Notes: generated from the letters alone by a model not told the origin. Shown: positions 23,191 to 33,499, counted from the stretch's first letter. The stretch is DNA of 64,000 nucleotides from Atherix ibis (GCA_958298945.1 OY282606.1:28369740-28433739); one strand, 5' to 3'. A program made the numbers and translations.

Positions 23191-25145
23191 AATAAATATG
23201 ATTTTTACAAAACGATACGAAAAGCTATACAACACGATAAATTTTGTCTTTATTTGGCAAAAACTTCCCAGGATGCGTAATATCGAAACTTGATAATGTG
23301 AAGTGGCCTCCAAAATCCTGTGTTTAGATGTCGTGGGACTTTTTGAAAAAAACAAACAAATAACAATATCCGTCTGATGCCAAATTACACCTCGAAAAAA
23401 TTCATTAAAAAATTACCTCATAAACTATCGAGTCATAGAAAAAGTCATTTAAATATTCTTTAATGATTAAAATAATATCAAAATCTAAACTTAAAAGGTT
23501 TTTTTTAATTAAATTTAACCAATTGATTAATATTTTACTTTATAAATAATATAAAATTAATATTTTTTTGTGGCCAATTTAAGTAAAACATAATAAATTT
23601 AAAAAAAAAAAAAGTAAAAACAAAAAAAATTGAATTTTTATTCCATGGCAAATTTTATTTAAAGAACTTAATTATAAATTTTAACACCATATGTATTCGT
23701 ATAGATACTCGCAGGTATAAAAATATGTATTGATTGTATAAAAATTATAAATATTTTTTAGCAGTCTCAGGTGAAAATCCTTAGTTCTAAGACCATATCT
23801 AAACAAACCATAATCGTGATTAAGGTAAATAGAAAAATCAGAACGATAATCCTGTCTGCATGAACAAACGTTGATGTCGAAAATGAACATAGAATATTTC
23901 GAACCTAGAAGAAAATAGTTTTATTTACAATTCGTTCTGCTAGTAGAAATTCTAGTCTGCCAAAGTAACGAATCATTTCCATTCCAACTTTGTCCTTACG
24001 ATGATGTTGAATAAAAGCATGTTCTCGGCAATAATATTAAGTTTAGACACGACCTGGGATTTTCTATGATAAGAAGAAAACGTTTCAGTTTCATATAAAA
24101 AAATAATAACGAGACATTTTCTTCCATTTCTTCTATGAACTGGCTTACATTCAGTCAGTCTGCTAGTATATAATGAATGTACAAGTATTATGTACAGGGA
24201 TTTGGAGGCAGAGTACTCTATGCGTAAGTTGTCCACAAATTCAGATAAAATAAAATTAAGTCAGTAAATTCGTTGTATAATCAAAAATGTTGAAGAAAAT
24301 ATTTTTAGTAAATATTAGTGCAGATTACCCCAGGTGATGATAATAATAAGTACATTTGAGAATGGACGAAATCTTTACGGAAACCTTAAGTAAAATTAAT
24401 AAAATTATCACGTTCTTCCTATTTCACCACTCTCAATGGGAATTACTGAATACCAAATGGACAAATAGAATATGTCCCAAATGGTATTACGTTTATTGAA
24501 AAATAAAACACTACATATAATCCGAATTACAAATTGTTCGCACTGTGAAAACGTAAACCTAATATTACGAGTAGATCGTCACTTAAAAGGCTATAAATTC
24601 TACTCTTCATAAATGTGATGTTAAATTGTTTATGATTCAATAAAATGTTCAGAAGTACAACGATATTTGGTGACACCTTATTCAATTGAGGATTTTTTTT
24701 TATTAATCTGAAAGTAGGAAATAGATAATTCGCTATTGTTGGGGTATTTACAAGGATACTTTTTATTTATTTTCTTATTATAAAAAAATAACAATTTTAC
24801 AATTTTTCTCTGGGGTATTTACAAGGATACTGAACAAAATTCAATTAATTAAGCATTTTTGTAAATTTTTATGCAAATTTTTAACTAATTTGCTTAAGAA
24901 AATTTTTTTTTAAGGAGTTTTTCCAAAATTTTGTGGTGTAATTTTTGTTGGTTTCTTTGGCTTAGCCTTTTGTTCAAAGCTACGAGTATACTACGTAGAT
25001 AGGATGAGGGAAAGATAATTTTCTTGAAAATCTTATCAGCTCTTGCCTCTGAACGTATTATAAACACAGGCGACACGTGTTTTTTTTGTTGAAAGGTCTT
25101 CCTTTGAAAGTGGTCTGCAATATCTCCATACTATTACTTAGACTC
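23191..25145. other. AT-rich intergenic stretch
   Basis: No recognised gene or element. A 21-base motif (TGGGGTATTTACAAGGATACT) is repeated about 72 bp apart near 24740 and 24812. The frames seen are short and without domains. Confidence 0.55.
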
Positions 25146-25149
25146 TAGT

Positions 25150-26145
25150 CCTTTCCAAAGGAAAATGATTTACAAACCCCCAAAACCAGTCAGCTTATTA
25201 TCAATCCTTGGAAAAATCTTTGAAGCACTCTTCTTAAAACACTTTTACCCTATCCTTTTCTATATAGAGCATTCCAAAATTGAACAATATCATCGTGTGG
25301 TTGATTTAACTGTTCAGGTGTATTCCTTGAGATATCACAAATTTTTGATCGAGTGCGGCACCCTGGACTGCTCTGGAAACTCAAGAGCTCCCTTCCTTCC
25401 ACATACTTTCTTATTTTAAGATCATATCTTTTCCAACGCCATTTTCAAGTTAGAATTAAAACTGATTGGTATGAAATATCCCCCATCACAGCTGGTGTGT
25501 CTCAAGGCAGTATCCTTCAGTCCACTCCTTTATTAAAGTTATACCTTTGACATCCCAACTAATTCCAAAAACTTTGACTGAGGCAAACAGCCTCAAAATA
25601 TATAGTCAAATATCCAAACAGCCTCAAAATATCTTTAATCCCATAGAAAATATATTTAAGACTGATTTAAGAGGTGGAGGATGAATGTTAATGAGCAAAA
25701 GACTGTTCAAAGACAAAGTATGTTACGCTACCTGCGACTAAACCTAGACAAACAACTTACTTGGAATCCTCACAAAAAAATAAAAATACTTCAACTTAAT
25801 AGACGTTATTGACTACTATTTAGATTACTAGACAATAGATCAAAATTTTAAAACTTATCTGGACATATGAAATGGAACTCTGGAATTTTACTAAGCATTC
25901 CAATTCCTCTCTAATCCAATCCAATCCTTTCAATCCAAACGCCTTCGAAAAATCTTTGATGCACCATTTTATGTTCGTAAGCAAGTAATTCACCGTTACC
26001 TAAATGTGTTTAGGTCATTATGTGTTTCTCGTTATAAAAAAATTCATTCCTGATTATCCTGTCACTATAATCCTCCATTATTTTTCCCTCATAAATACGC
26101 ATCGTCATGTAAAGAGAAATTGGCCAAAAAACCTCTTGCAGTGTT
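25150..26145 (+). mobile_element. Jockey-like LINE reverse transcriptase relic
   Basis: Reads MIYKPPKPVSLLSILGKIFEALFLKHFYPIL (fingers region), HRVVDLTVQVYS, then after a shift FLILRSYLFQRHFQVRIKTDWYEISPITAGVSQGSIL, matching the VPQGS block. The catalytic YADD block is not recognisable after the following frameshift. Further on, RYLRLNLDKQLTWNPHKK and LNRRY are the post-palm block, followed by a WTYEMELWNFTKHSNSSLIQSNPF-type C-terminal stretch. Frames change several times. The same subfamily is present at 53.8-55.1 kb. It ends where the mariner at 26.15 kb begins. Confidence 0.75.
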
Positions 26146-26149
26146 AATA

Positions 26150-27401
26150 TAGGATGGGTTTTATGTTCCAGGTTGAAGTTTTTTTCTTAATAACTTTTAA
26201 ATAAAAATCAATTTGACAATTTATATTATATTAATTGATTATGTAGTCCTTAGCATTAAATATAACGTTGGTCAAATGCCTGCCCCTGGCTGTGGCGCAA
26301 AGGTAAGCTTTTTAGAAACATAATATTTTCGTAGATTTCTGGTGTTATTTCAGCAACTTTTTTTCGAATGTTGTTCTTGAGCATCAATCATGATTTGCTA
26401 GTGTATACATTTTCCTTCAAGTTCCTCCTTACAAAAAATCGGAGGTCAAATCCGGGGATCGTGGAAGCCAGTCGATAACTCCAATTTTTAACATTATTCA
26501 GCCAGGAAAAATTTATCAAAATTTGCATTGTAGAACGAGCTGTGTGTGATGTGGCAATGTCTTGTTAGAACAATAGATTCTATAGGCCTAATGGATCCAA
26601 TTTGGGTGGAAGAAAGTTTTACCACCATGTCCCGATAGGGGTCACCAGTAACTGTTACGACATTGCCTACACCATCCTCAAAGAAATATGGCCCAATGAT
26701 CTTGCCGATCCAAATGCCGCACCTTAGAATTACTCTACGAGGACTTGGTGGTCTTTGGTGTATTAGTTGAGGGGTTTCAGTGCCCCAATACCGGCTATTC
26801 TGTTTATTAGTAAAGCCAGCAAAGTCGAAGTATGCTTCGTCGCTTTATCGAGCTATAAAACTCGAGTACTCCAGTCTCGCCGCCGTTCCTGGTCATTCAC
26901 CTTCAGGTGTTGTGTTAGTTGAATTTTATATAGGTAAAAATACAAATCTGTTTTGAAAATTTTTAACAAACAAGATGGAGACATTCCCAATTCTTGTACA
27001 CGGCGCCGATGAGAGGTACCCGGAAATTCAGCAACACTCCGTCTATCTGACTGCATCAATATTTTCTGGTATGCTTTGGCTTAATTGTTACCCAGTCTTT
27101 GCTTTATCTCCCATTGTATGGATATTTTCAAAATTATTCATTGCACGTAGAATGGTTGTCTTGCTCGGCATATGGTTAACACCAAAAAAATCACACAATT
27201 TTCTCCGCGTATTCAACTATGTTATTATTTAAATAAAATGTTTTTAATAATTTAAACACGTTGTTGTGGTGTAACATAGTCTATTAAAAATTATTATCGG
27301 CTATTCTCTATAACTGTTAAATGTCAATAGACAAATATTATTAGAACTAAAGTGGCAACCAAACTAAATCAATCTGAAAAATAAAAACCACCCTGTATAA
27401 T
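26150..27401 (-). mobile_element. rosa-type (DD41D) mariner relic, nearly full length
   Basis: The left end reads TATAGGATGGGTTTTATGTT and the right, reversed, TATACAGGGTGGTTTTTATT, a degenerate terminal inverted repeat. The minus-strand transposase is in fragments: an N-terminal DNA-binding part (27230-26975), DLYFYLYKIQLTQHLKVNDQERRRDWS (27059-26853), AYFDFAGFTNKQNS (first block), RCGIWIGKIIGPYFF, VVTVTG and QDIATSHT (second Asp region). The third catalytic block is not readable. The relic at 55.15-56.24 kb is a close relative. Confidence 0.75.
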
Positions 27402-27689
27402 ATTCTTCCGCGTGCACAGTAAATATTTAACATAAAAAATCGTTCCAACTTGATTTATATTTTTATTTGACTGACTATACTTACTATTTTAAATTTAAAA
27501 AACATAGAAAATATTATTGAGGGACTAAATTTACACATTTAAAAAACACAAGATCTAAAAATTAGAACTTTTTTTTAAATTTTTTAATAAAACATACATT
27601 TTGTCTAAAAGTATCATAATTTTTACTTGCAATATATTATAAAAAATTACCATTTATGAATAAAAGTCGGTAGTGGGCAAATATTTACC

Positions 27690-28130
27690 ATTATAACGTT
27701 TACAGACATCGAACCCTTCGATCATGTTTTTGCATTATTATGGCTCTAGTTCACGGGTAACGCTGTTGATATTGGTTTTGGGCTTATGAATTGTATATGT
27801 ACTATTTTAGTAAACCTTACCTTTCACATACCCCAATGCCATTAAACCACATCATCAAGATGGTGAATTGTCCAAAATTTGTTTTCCAATAAATCGATTG
27901 CTTCTTGGGCATTGTGGCATGTGGCGCCGTCCTGTTGAACCCACAAATCATCGACATCCATATCATCAAAAACAGGCTATAAAAAATTGGTTATCATATC
28001 ACTTTAGTGCACTCCATTAACACTAACTGTAGCACCAGCGTCAGTTTTAAAAAATACGGACTAATGATGCCTCCGGCCCATATAGTGACATGTGATGAAC
28101 GGAATGATTGCCCAATTACTGTTCCTGGAT
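27690..28130 (-). mobile_element. rosa-type (DD41D) mariner fragment
   Basis: The minus strand reads WAGGIISPYFFKTDAGATVSVNGVH, then VDDLWVQQDGATCHNAQEAIDLLENKF, the stretch around the second catalytic Asp. The third block is absent because the sequence jumps after IDLLENKF, and both ends are lost. The subfamily differs from the other DD41D relics in the window. Confidence 0.7.
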
Positions 28131-28895
28131 TTTCAAATTGCCATCTAAGTGAAAGTACAACATTTTAAATAAATAAGTTAAAAATAAATTAAACATAAGA
28201 AGGTGATTTTTTCTGAAAAAAACTTTTACAAATAGACCATATTCATTTTGAAATACAATTTTCGATCGAAATTGATGATTTTTATAACAAGTAGTAAACT
28301 TTCTACTGTGAACATATACAAAAAACTGCAAAGATAGCCAATTTAAATTCGATTGTTTTTATTGGTAGACATCTCTTCTATATGAACTAATACCTAATCC
28401 TCTACTTCCTTCAACAACAAAAAACCATAGCCGAACTTTCCATAAATAGACTGAATACAAAATTTTTATATTTTATTGTAAGTAAAATATCAATAGTTAA
28501 AACGTAATTTTATTGTTAAAAAAAATCAAATATACTCCGACATTATAATATTACTGAAACATTAGAAGTCTCTTAATGTAGCGTAATTGAGTAGGGTTGG
28601 AATATTCTGTGCGTAAATGTCATAGCAATTAAAATTTCCATTTTAATACAATAAAGTTTATTAAAAATAATACCAAAAATAGAAAATAAATGAACCATTA
28701 AAATAATCCTGAAAAAAAAAACCTAAAATCAAATCGTTTAAATACTTATGACCGATAGAAGGTATTATTTACTTTTTAGTTAAATTTCCACTACAAACAA
28801 ATGACGGAACTTCAACAAGAACCGATGTATACGCTACACAATTATCCTCCATGAAGACATAGAAGACAAACTATGTTATGCTCAGATAAAATAGA
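28131..28895. other. AT-rich intergenic stretch
   Basis: No recognised gene or element. The 71-codon minus-strand frame at 28116-28331 shows no domain. Confidence 0.55.
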
Positions 28896-29275
28896 AAAAG
28901 AGTTTACCAATCAAGAATTTTACTTCTGCTGAGATAAAAATTACAATTAAATATCGTCCTAACACAAAATCTTCTAGCCTAGACCTCATAACTTCCAACA
29001 TTTTCCAACACCTTTCCAAAAAAGGAATATTCTTTGTCGCATGCATTCATTTATAATAGAAATAATTTTTGTCAGTCGTAAAAATGATTTCTTATTCCAA
29101 TAAACCCATGCACTTACGCTCTTCGTACCACCCAATAAGATAACTCCTAATTCTTTGTATAACTCTTGAACCCACCAACATAATCCTAGACCATCAGTTA
29201 GGCTTTAAAGCAGAGAAACCCCACTGCGTTCTAGATTATTTCTATTATTTTTTCGTTTATTTCAGGATTATCCGA
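28896..29275 (+). mobile_element. LINE reverse transcriptase scrap
   Basis: The plus strand reads IKYRPNTKSSSLDLITSNIFQHLSKKGIF, resembling the LPxxKSPGxDxIxxxxLK block at the start of non-LTR reverse transcriptases. Further on come LRSSYHPIRLLPILCITLEPTNIILDHQLGFKAEKPHCVLDY, resembling the YRPISLLPxxxKxxEK and HQxGFRxxHS blocks. The palm is missing. The scrap ends beside the mariner at 29.28 kb. Confidence 0.6.
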
Positions 29276-29279
29276 TTTG

Positions 29280-30046
29280 AGTCAAATATGCTCCGTTTTT
29301 TTAAATAATTTGTTACCATTTTAAAGGTAATTTTATAATGAATCTCTTATAGAAGCCCTGGTTCCTATCAGCAAAAAACTCGATTAAGCACCAATTTCTT
29401 ATCACTAAGAAATTTTTGTAATTATAAAAAAGATGGTAATCGCTTGGTGCCAGGTCCGGACTAAAAGGTGGATGCATCAAAACTTTCCAACGATGCTCTC
29501 GAAATTTCTGGCGAGTCACTATAGATAACACCTCTCCTATTGGCTAATTTTGTAGAGGTCCGGATTTAGTGGTTGGCCATATGGCAGTAGCTCATAGTAG
29601 ATGATTCCTTTCCAGTCCCACCAAATGCACAGGAAAACCTTTCTGGCCGTTAGTTCTGGTTTGAACCGCTTCATCGCACTTTGAGCACAATCGTTTTTGC
29701 ATAATATTGTCATATGTGACCCATTTCTCATCCTCAGTCACCAACCATTTAAGAAATAAATCGATTTCGGTTCCGTTTGCCCAAGGCTTCGAAGATGGAA
29801 AAACAATCCACCATATTTTTTGTGTCAATAAACGTCGACCTTTTTTTTGAATCCAGCTATATACGTGTATATAGCTGTTGGGCGATGTTACAACTACTAT
29901 CATGTTGGTCTACTTTGATCATTTGCAAAGATTTTATCGATAATTTCGATGATGGGCCCAACTTTGTGAGGTGTATCTTTAACATCGAAAATACCATAAT
30001 GGAATCGACGAAACTAAAATTGGCTGTGACAGTATCGGGACCATAA
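29280..30046 (-). mobile_element. Mellifera-type mariner relic
   Basis: Same subfamily as the element at 8271-9459, on the minus strand. It begins at the codons for GPDTVTANF (30045) and therefore lacks the first 30 or so residues and the 5' end. Readable blocks: FDVKDTP, FLKWLVTEDEKWVTYDN (first Asp), KVFLCIWWDWKGIIYYELLPYGQPLNPDLY, then after a gap that removes the second Asp block TRQKFREHRWKVLMHPPFSPDLAPSDYHLF (third Asp) and FADRNQGFYKR. Frameshifts and stops are present. It preserves the sequence deleted from the 8.3-kb copy. Confidence 0.75.
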
Positions 30047-30284
30047 ATACTCGTACTATTCGCCTTTATGAAAATAAAATTGTAAAATATACCGAAATCT
30101 TTTATACCCTATTTATTACTCATAACTGAATCGACAACAAAAAATTGTAGAAGAATTTTTTTTACTACGAAATGTCATTAATTTTTCAACGAGCATAAGA
30201 GTCTAAGCCTATTTGATCAATACTTTACGAGGTATACGAGTATATCACTACAGCCAACTAGCGAGAAAATAATGGATTTTTTTA

Positions 30285-30440
30285 ATACTACCTTGTTTGT
30301 GAGGAAGGAGTACTGGCCCAACTGTATTTCTAGATAGACCGTATGTATTTCCCCATGCCCGACCATCTGGCTTACTCTGGAAATCGAACAAATTCCTTCC
30401 CTCCACTTACTACATAATTATACAGACATAGCTCCCACGA
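30285..30440 (+). mobile_element. Small jockey-like LINE scrap
   Basis: Short stretches resemble the ERKEYCSGVFLDIxQAFDxVWHPGLLxKLK and FLPSTYYxI segments of the jockey-like relics at 25.3 and 54.4 kb, with many changes. Too short to place further. Confidence 0.4.
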
Positions 30441-30465
30441 CGGCATCCTCAAATATATAGGTTTC

Positions 30466-30760
30466 ATTTTGTGGACCATTTAAAAGTTCCATTTTAAAAT
30501 GGCGGACCATTTAAAAACTAGTGTATATTTTTTTAAATTTCCGGTTTTATTAGAAAGATTGAACCTTGAAATTTAAGAATAAAACACAACATTATTTAAA
30601 TGACTGCGACGGTTACTTTTTGCAAATACAATGGATTCTATACACGTAAATGTAGGGTCTTAGAGCCCCATGTATAAATGAGCCTTTTTGCTGCGGATAA
30701 TTCTGTTCGAAAAATCAACAACCAAAGTTGTTCAAGCACCAAAATTTTTACATTTTAACG
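30466..30760 (-). mobile_element. rosa-type mariner end fragment
   Basis: Bases 30475-30615 match 32970-33110 in the same orientation (shared GTGGACCATTTAAAA, then AATGGCGGACCATTTAAAA and a GGTTTTATTAGAAA block), so this is the 3' terminal repeat and tail of the same subfamily as the element at 32.9 kb. Around 30680-30700 the reverse strand resembles a decayed FSDEAHF block. Most of the gene between them has been lost. Confidence 0.6.
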
Positions 30761-30901
30761 CATAATTTTATAGTTGATTGAACTCTAATATAAAATAATC
30801 AATTTAAACTTAATAAATTCTACAATATCCAAAATAATATATACCATATGTTTGACAGCTACACCATGAAATGAAAATCCTGTTTAGTGGCAATTGGCTT
30901 T

Positions 30902-31019
30902 ATTGATTTTTTTTTTTTAGTATTTTAAGTATAATTTAACTTTTTTAAATGTACTCTTTAATATCAATAATTATATAAAAATGGATTAAAACAAATATTT
31001 ACGCATAATTTTTACGTTC
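30902..31019 (-). repeat. Direct repeat copy 1, downstream of the forkhead gene
   Basis: About 115 bases that recur at 32102-32216 in the same orientation with about 92% identity by eye; the two starts are 1,200 bp apart. Read along the gene's strand, the repeat contains GATATTAAAGAG and ends in a run of 13 A, followed by TCAATAAAG. That layout could be a 3' untranslated end with an A tail, but the function is not established. Confidence 0.8.
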
Positions 31020-31083
31020 AATCAAATGTTGTCAATTTTAAAAAGTTAAATTTGAAAGTATAAAAATTTCATAATTTTAAATG

Positions 31084-31233
31084 CTAAGTATTAATTAAAA
31101 TATTTTTATCTTTAACTGCTAAGGCTGGATGTAATCGAAAGTGGGTGCTTAGTGGTGGCGCTACTTCGTGTCCCAACTGCGAATGGTGCAGAAAGTGTGC
31201 GTAGTTCGCCGTCGGTAAATGAAGCAGCTCAAG
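31084..31233 (-). other. Open in-frame extension after the forkhead stop
   Basis: Directly after the TAA stop of the forkhead frame, the same frame stays open for 49 codons to a TAG at 31084-31086. It reads LELLHLPTANYAHFLHHSQL and then GHEVAPPLSTHFRLHPALAV, ending KDKNILINT. The first 40 codons are much less AT-biased than the flanks. Either the ancestral protein was longer and the TAA is new, or the stop is sometimes read through (context CTC-TAA-C). Confidence 0.45.
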
Positions 31234-31986
31234 TTAGAGAGACGAATACGGTTGTCGGTCATAAGGCGCTGCTTCGGAGGAAGGTGGCTCTGGCGCTAGC
31301 AAACTTTCGATGGTAAACGATCGCATGGGACGCGGCTGTGTGGTTGTTGTCGCTCCCGCTGCTAGAACTGTTGCTGATGGGGTGGGTTCAGGCGACAGTC
31401 GAATAGGAATCGCCGAAACATGGTACGGGCTGATCATGTTAACTGGGGACAAATGCGGTGAAATTCCCAAGCCGAGCATATGTTGTTGATGAGGATGAGG
31501 CACTGTGTGTGGAAGCTGTGCTACTGATTGGTGCTGCTGTTGTTGCTGCTGTTGCAAAGCGCTGTGATTTTGGGCTCGCTGCCACAGGAAGTAATGATTG
31601 GAATTCGCCAATTTAGCCAATTCCTTATTCAACTTGTCCTTTTCGTATTTATGCAACTTGAACGGTTTACGTCGACGTATTAGGCTGCCATTGTTGGACA
31701 TGTCAAACGCTTTCGGATGCAGAGTCCAATATGCTTCCCCACCACGCTCGGTTATATGGCGAGGAATTTTTATGAAACAATCATTAGCGGTGAGACTCTG
31801 CGCCAAAGATTTCTGCCAGCGCTCTGGGTTCTTCCGATAGTACGGAAATCGGTCAGTAATAATTTTGTATATTTCGTTGAATGGCAGCATCTTCTGCGGT
31901 GAGCTCCATATTGCCATAGCCGTTAACGATGTATATGAGAACGGCGGCCTTTGACCACCGTACGACTCTTTAGTCAGTCGCGGCAT
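31234..31986 (-). CDS. Forkhead protein, FD4/FD5-like (FoxB type), altered recognition helix
   Basis: A 250-residue protein in one uninterrupted frame. The start fits: MPRxxKxSYGxQRPPFSYTSLTAMAI is the usual N-terminus of fly FD4/FD5 factors, with the forkhead domain at about residues 12-105, immediately after the start. The framework is kept (MLPFNEIYKIITDRFPYYRKN, W57, NDCFIKIPR, YWTLHP, NGSLIRRRK). In recognition helix 3 the family motif NSLRHNLSFN has become KSLAQSLTAN (residues 59-68), so the DNA-contacting N, R, H and S are all replaced. Wing 1 reads ERGGEAYW instead of the usual GKGxYW. Then come a seven-Gln run (145-151), His/Pro-rich linker and FTIESLLAPEP (224-234), an eh1-like Groucho-binding motif also seen in FD4/FD5. 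The family acts in the nucleus; fly fd96Ca/fd96Cb genes are single-exon. It is shorter than FD4. No neighbouring gene is recognised. It could be a diverged duplicate with new function or an early pseudogene. Confidence 0.88.
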   Translation of the reverse strand: MPRLTKESYGGQRPPFSYTSLTAMAIWSSPQKMLPFNEIYKIITDRFPYYRKNPERWQKSLAQSLTANDCFIKIPRHITERGGEAYWTLHPKAFDMSNNGSLIRRRKPFKLHKYEKDKLNKELAKLANSNHYFLWQRAQNHSALQQQQQQQHQSVAQLPHTVPHPHQQHMLGLGISPHLSPVNMISPYHVSAIPIRLSPEPTPSATVLAAGATTTTQPRPMRSFTIESLLAPEPPSSEAAPYDRQPYSSL

Positions 31987-31998
31987 TTCACAAAATTT

Positions 31999-32016
31999 TC
32001 AACACAATATATATTT
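31999..32016 (-). promoter_or_regulatory. Possible TATA region, palindromic
   Basis: An 18-base near-palindrome containing TATAAATATATA lies 13-30 bases before the forkhead start codon. If used as a TATA box it would leave almost no 5' untranslated region, so a chance AT-rich palindrome is as likely. Confidence 0.15.
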
Positions 32017-32101
32017 ATATTGTCTATTATCAAAAATATTTTTTATCAAAATATTATCAATAAAGTCACTCACTATAGTATTTATTATTTACTTAATGAA
32101 A

Positions 32102-32216
32102 ATTGATTATTTTTTTTTTTTAGTATTTTATGTATAATTTAATTTTTCTAAATGTTCTCTTTAATATCAATAATTATATAAGAATGGATTAAAATAAATA
32201 TTTAATTTTTACTTTC
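32102..32216 (-). repeat. Direct repeat copy 2, upstream of the forkhead gene
   Basis: Partner of 30902-31019, same orientation, differing by small substitutions and one 4-base gap. It ends, on the gene's strand, in a run of about 12 A, and lies 115 bases before the forkhead start codon. Similarity stops at both edges, so only this block is shared. Confidence 0.8.
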
Positions 32217-32942
32217 ACTCTGTCTGATGGTGCTTGGAATTATGAGTAAAATATTTGATTCAATATCCTTTATATATAAAGGAAAAGGAACACATACAAT
32301 GTTACAACTGAAAAAAGAGATCTTTTAAACTTGTTTCAACCTTAAGTAATAAAAATTCATTAAAGTACTCATAAATTATTTTTCAAAATATTTAAAATAA
32401 GACAAGAAAAAGCGGCTAATATTCTGAACAGAATTACCCTTTCATTAATTGGGCTCGCTCTTGATTCGGCACCGTTCAGGAATTGAAGACCGCCGACATG
32501 TGCAAATTTGGAAAAACCAAAAATTTTCTTGCAAAGTAAAATGCTAGCAATAGATAGACCTCTTTTTCTCAATGTACTTTTATGACAGCCATAATAATGC
32601 AGAGTACATTTTATTTATCAAGTGCTAACCTCCGCTTATTTTTTCCATAGTTTGCAAATCAGCTTAGATTTTCCTATTTTTGCTTGTGTTGCTGATGCCC
32701 AGATAACATCGTAATATCAGGTAAAAACATCTCCTATACGTATGTGCATATTTTTGTGAATTAAGTACAATATGTAAATAATTCAATTGACCAAATGATA
32801 TTTTTATACTTTTTTGAATGGACGAAAATTCTAGAACTGTGCGAGTAAACATTATTTTTAATTTAATTAAAAATCCACAATGAAACTCAGAGTAAGATCT
32901 TAAAAAAAATAATGGCAAAATGTTATAACATAATATATTGTG
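32217..32942. other. Unassigned AT-rich stretch
   Basis: No recognised gene or element. Frames of 67 and 84 codons on the minus strand lack domains. Distal promoter sequence of the forkhead gene could lie here, but nothing shows it. Confidence 0.5.
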
Positions 32943-33499
32943 TAGGGTGGTTCATCTAGCGGTTCCAATTTGTGGACCATTTAAAAGGTCCATTTTAAAA
33001 TGGCGGACCATTTAAAATTTAGTCTATATTTTTTTAATTTTCTGGTTTTATTAGAAATAATGAACTTTGAAATTTAAGAATAACACACAACATTATTTAA
33101 ATGATTGCCACGGATTTCTTTACAGTACCCCATTTGCTCGACCAAATTTTTCAGTACATTTTCTATTGTCGGGGCTGTATCTCTTCAATGGCAACTTTGA
33201 TTGCGTGTTTTAAGGTCTCAATTGTCTCTGGATGGCTTTCGCAACATTTATTCTTAATGGTTTTCCACAAAAATAATGCAACGGGCTCAAAGGCGGCCAA
33301 TTGACATCAGAATTTTGACTGATTATTCGATTTTCGAAAGTTCTCAATATTTCCCAATTTTCTGCGAATGATGTTGTGTTTCATTATTAAATTTCTAGGT
33401 TCAATCTTTCTAATAAAACCGGAAATTTAAAAAAATATACACTAGTTTTTAAATTATCCGCAATTTTAAAATGGAACTTTTATATGGTCAACCCTTTAT
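32943..33499 (-). mobile_element. Short rosa-type mariner deletion element with both inverted ends
   Basis: About 557 bp. The left end (AGGGTGGTTCATC, then GTGGACCATTTAAAAGG, AATGGCGGACC, and a GGTTTTATTAGAAA block) is matched in inverted orientation at 33390-33499. Between the ends, the minus strand encodes only the C-terminal quarter of a DD41D transposase: QLAAFEPVALFLWKTIKNKCCESHPETIETLKHAIKVAIEEIQPR, corresponding to the WPPRSxDLTPLDYFLWG region onward, with the third Asp lost and stops further on. The catalytic core is gone, so it is non-autonomous, MITE-like. A related end fragment lies on the other side of the forkhead gene. Confidence 0.75.

Noticed and set aside
31598..31902. Plus-strand frames overlapping the forkhead gene
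   Set aside because: Antisense shadows of the conserved forkhead domain; no independent support.
30902..32216. LTR retrotransposon with 115-bp direct repeats as LTRs
   Set aside because: The repeats lack TG...CA ends, there is no primer-binding site or gag-pol between them, and the interior is a cellular forkhead gene.
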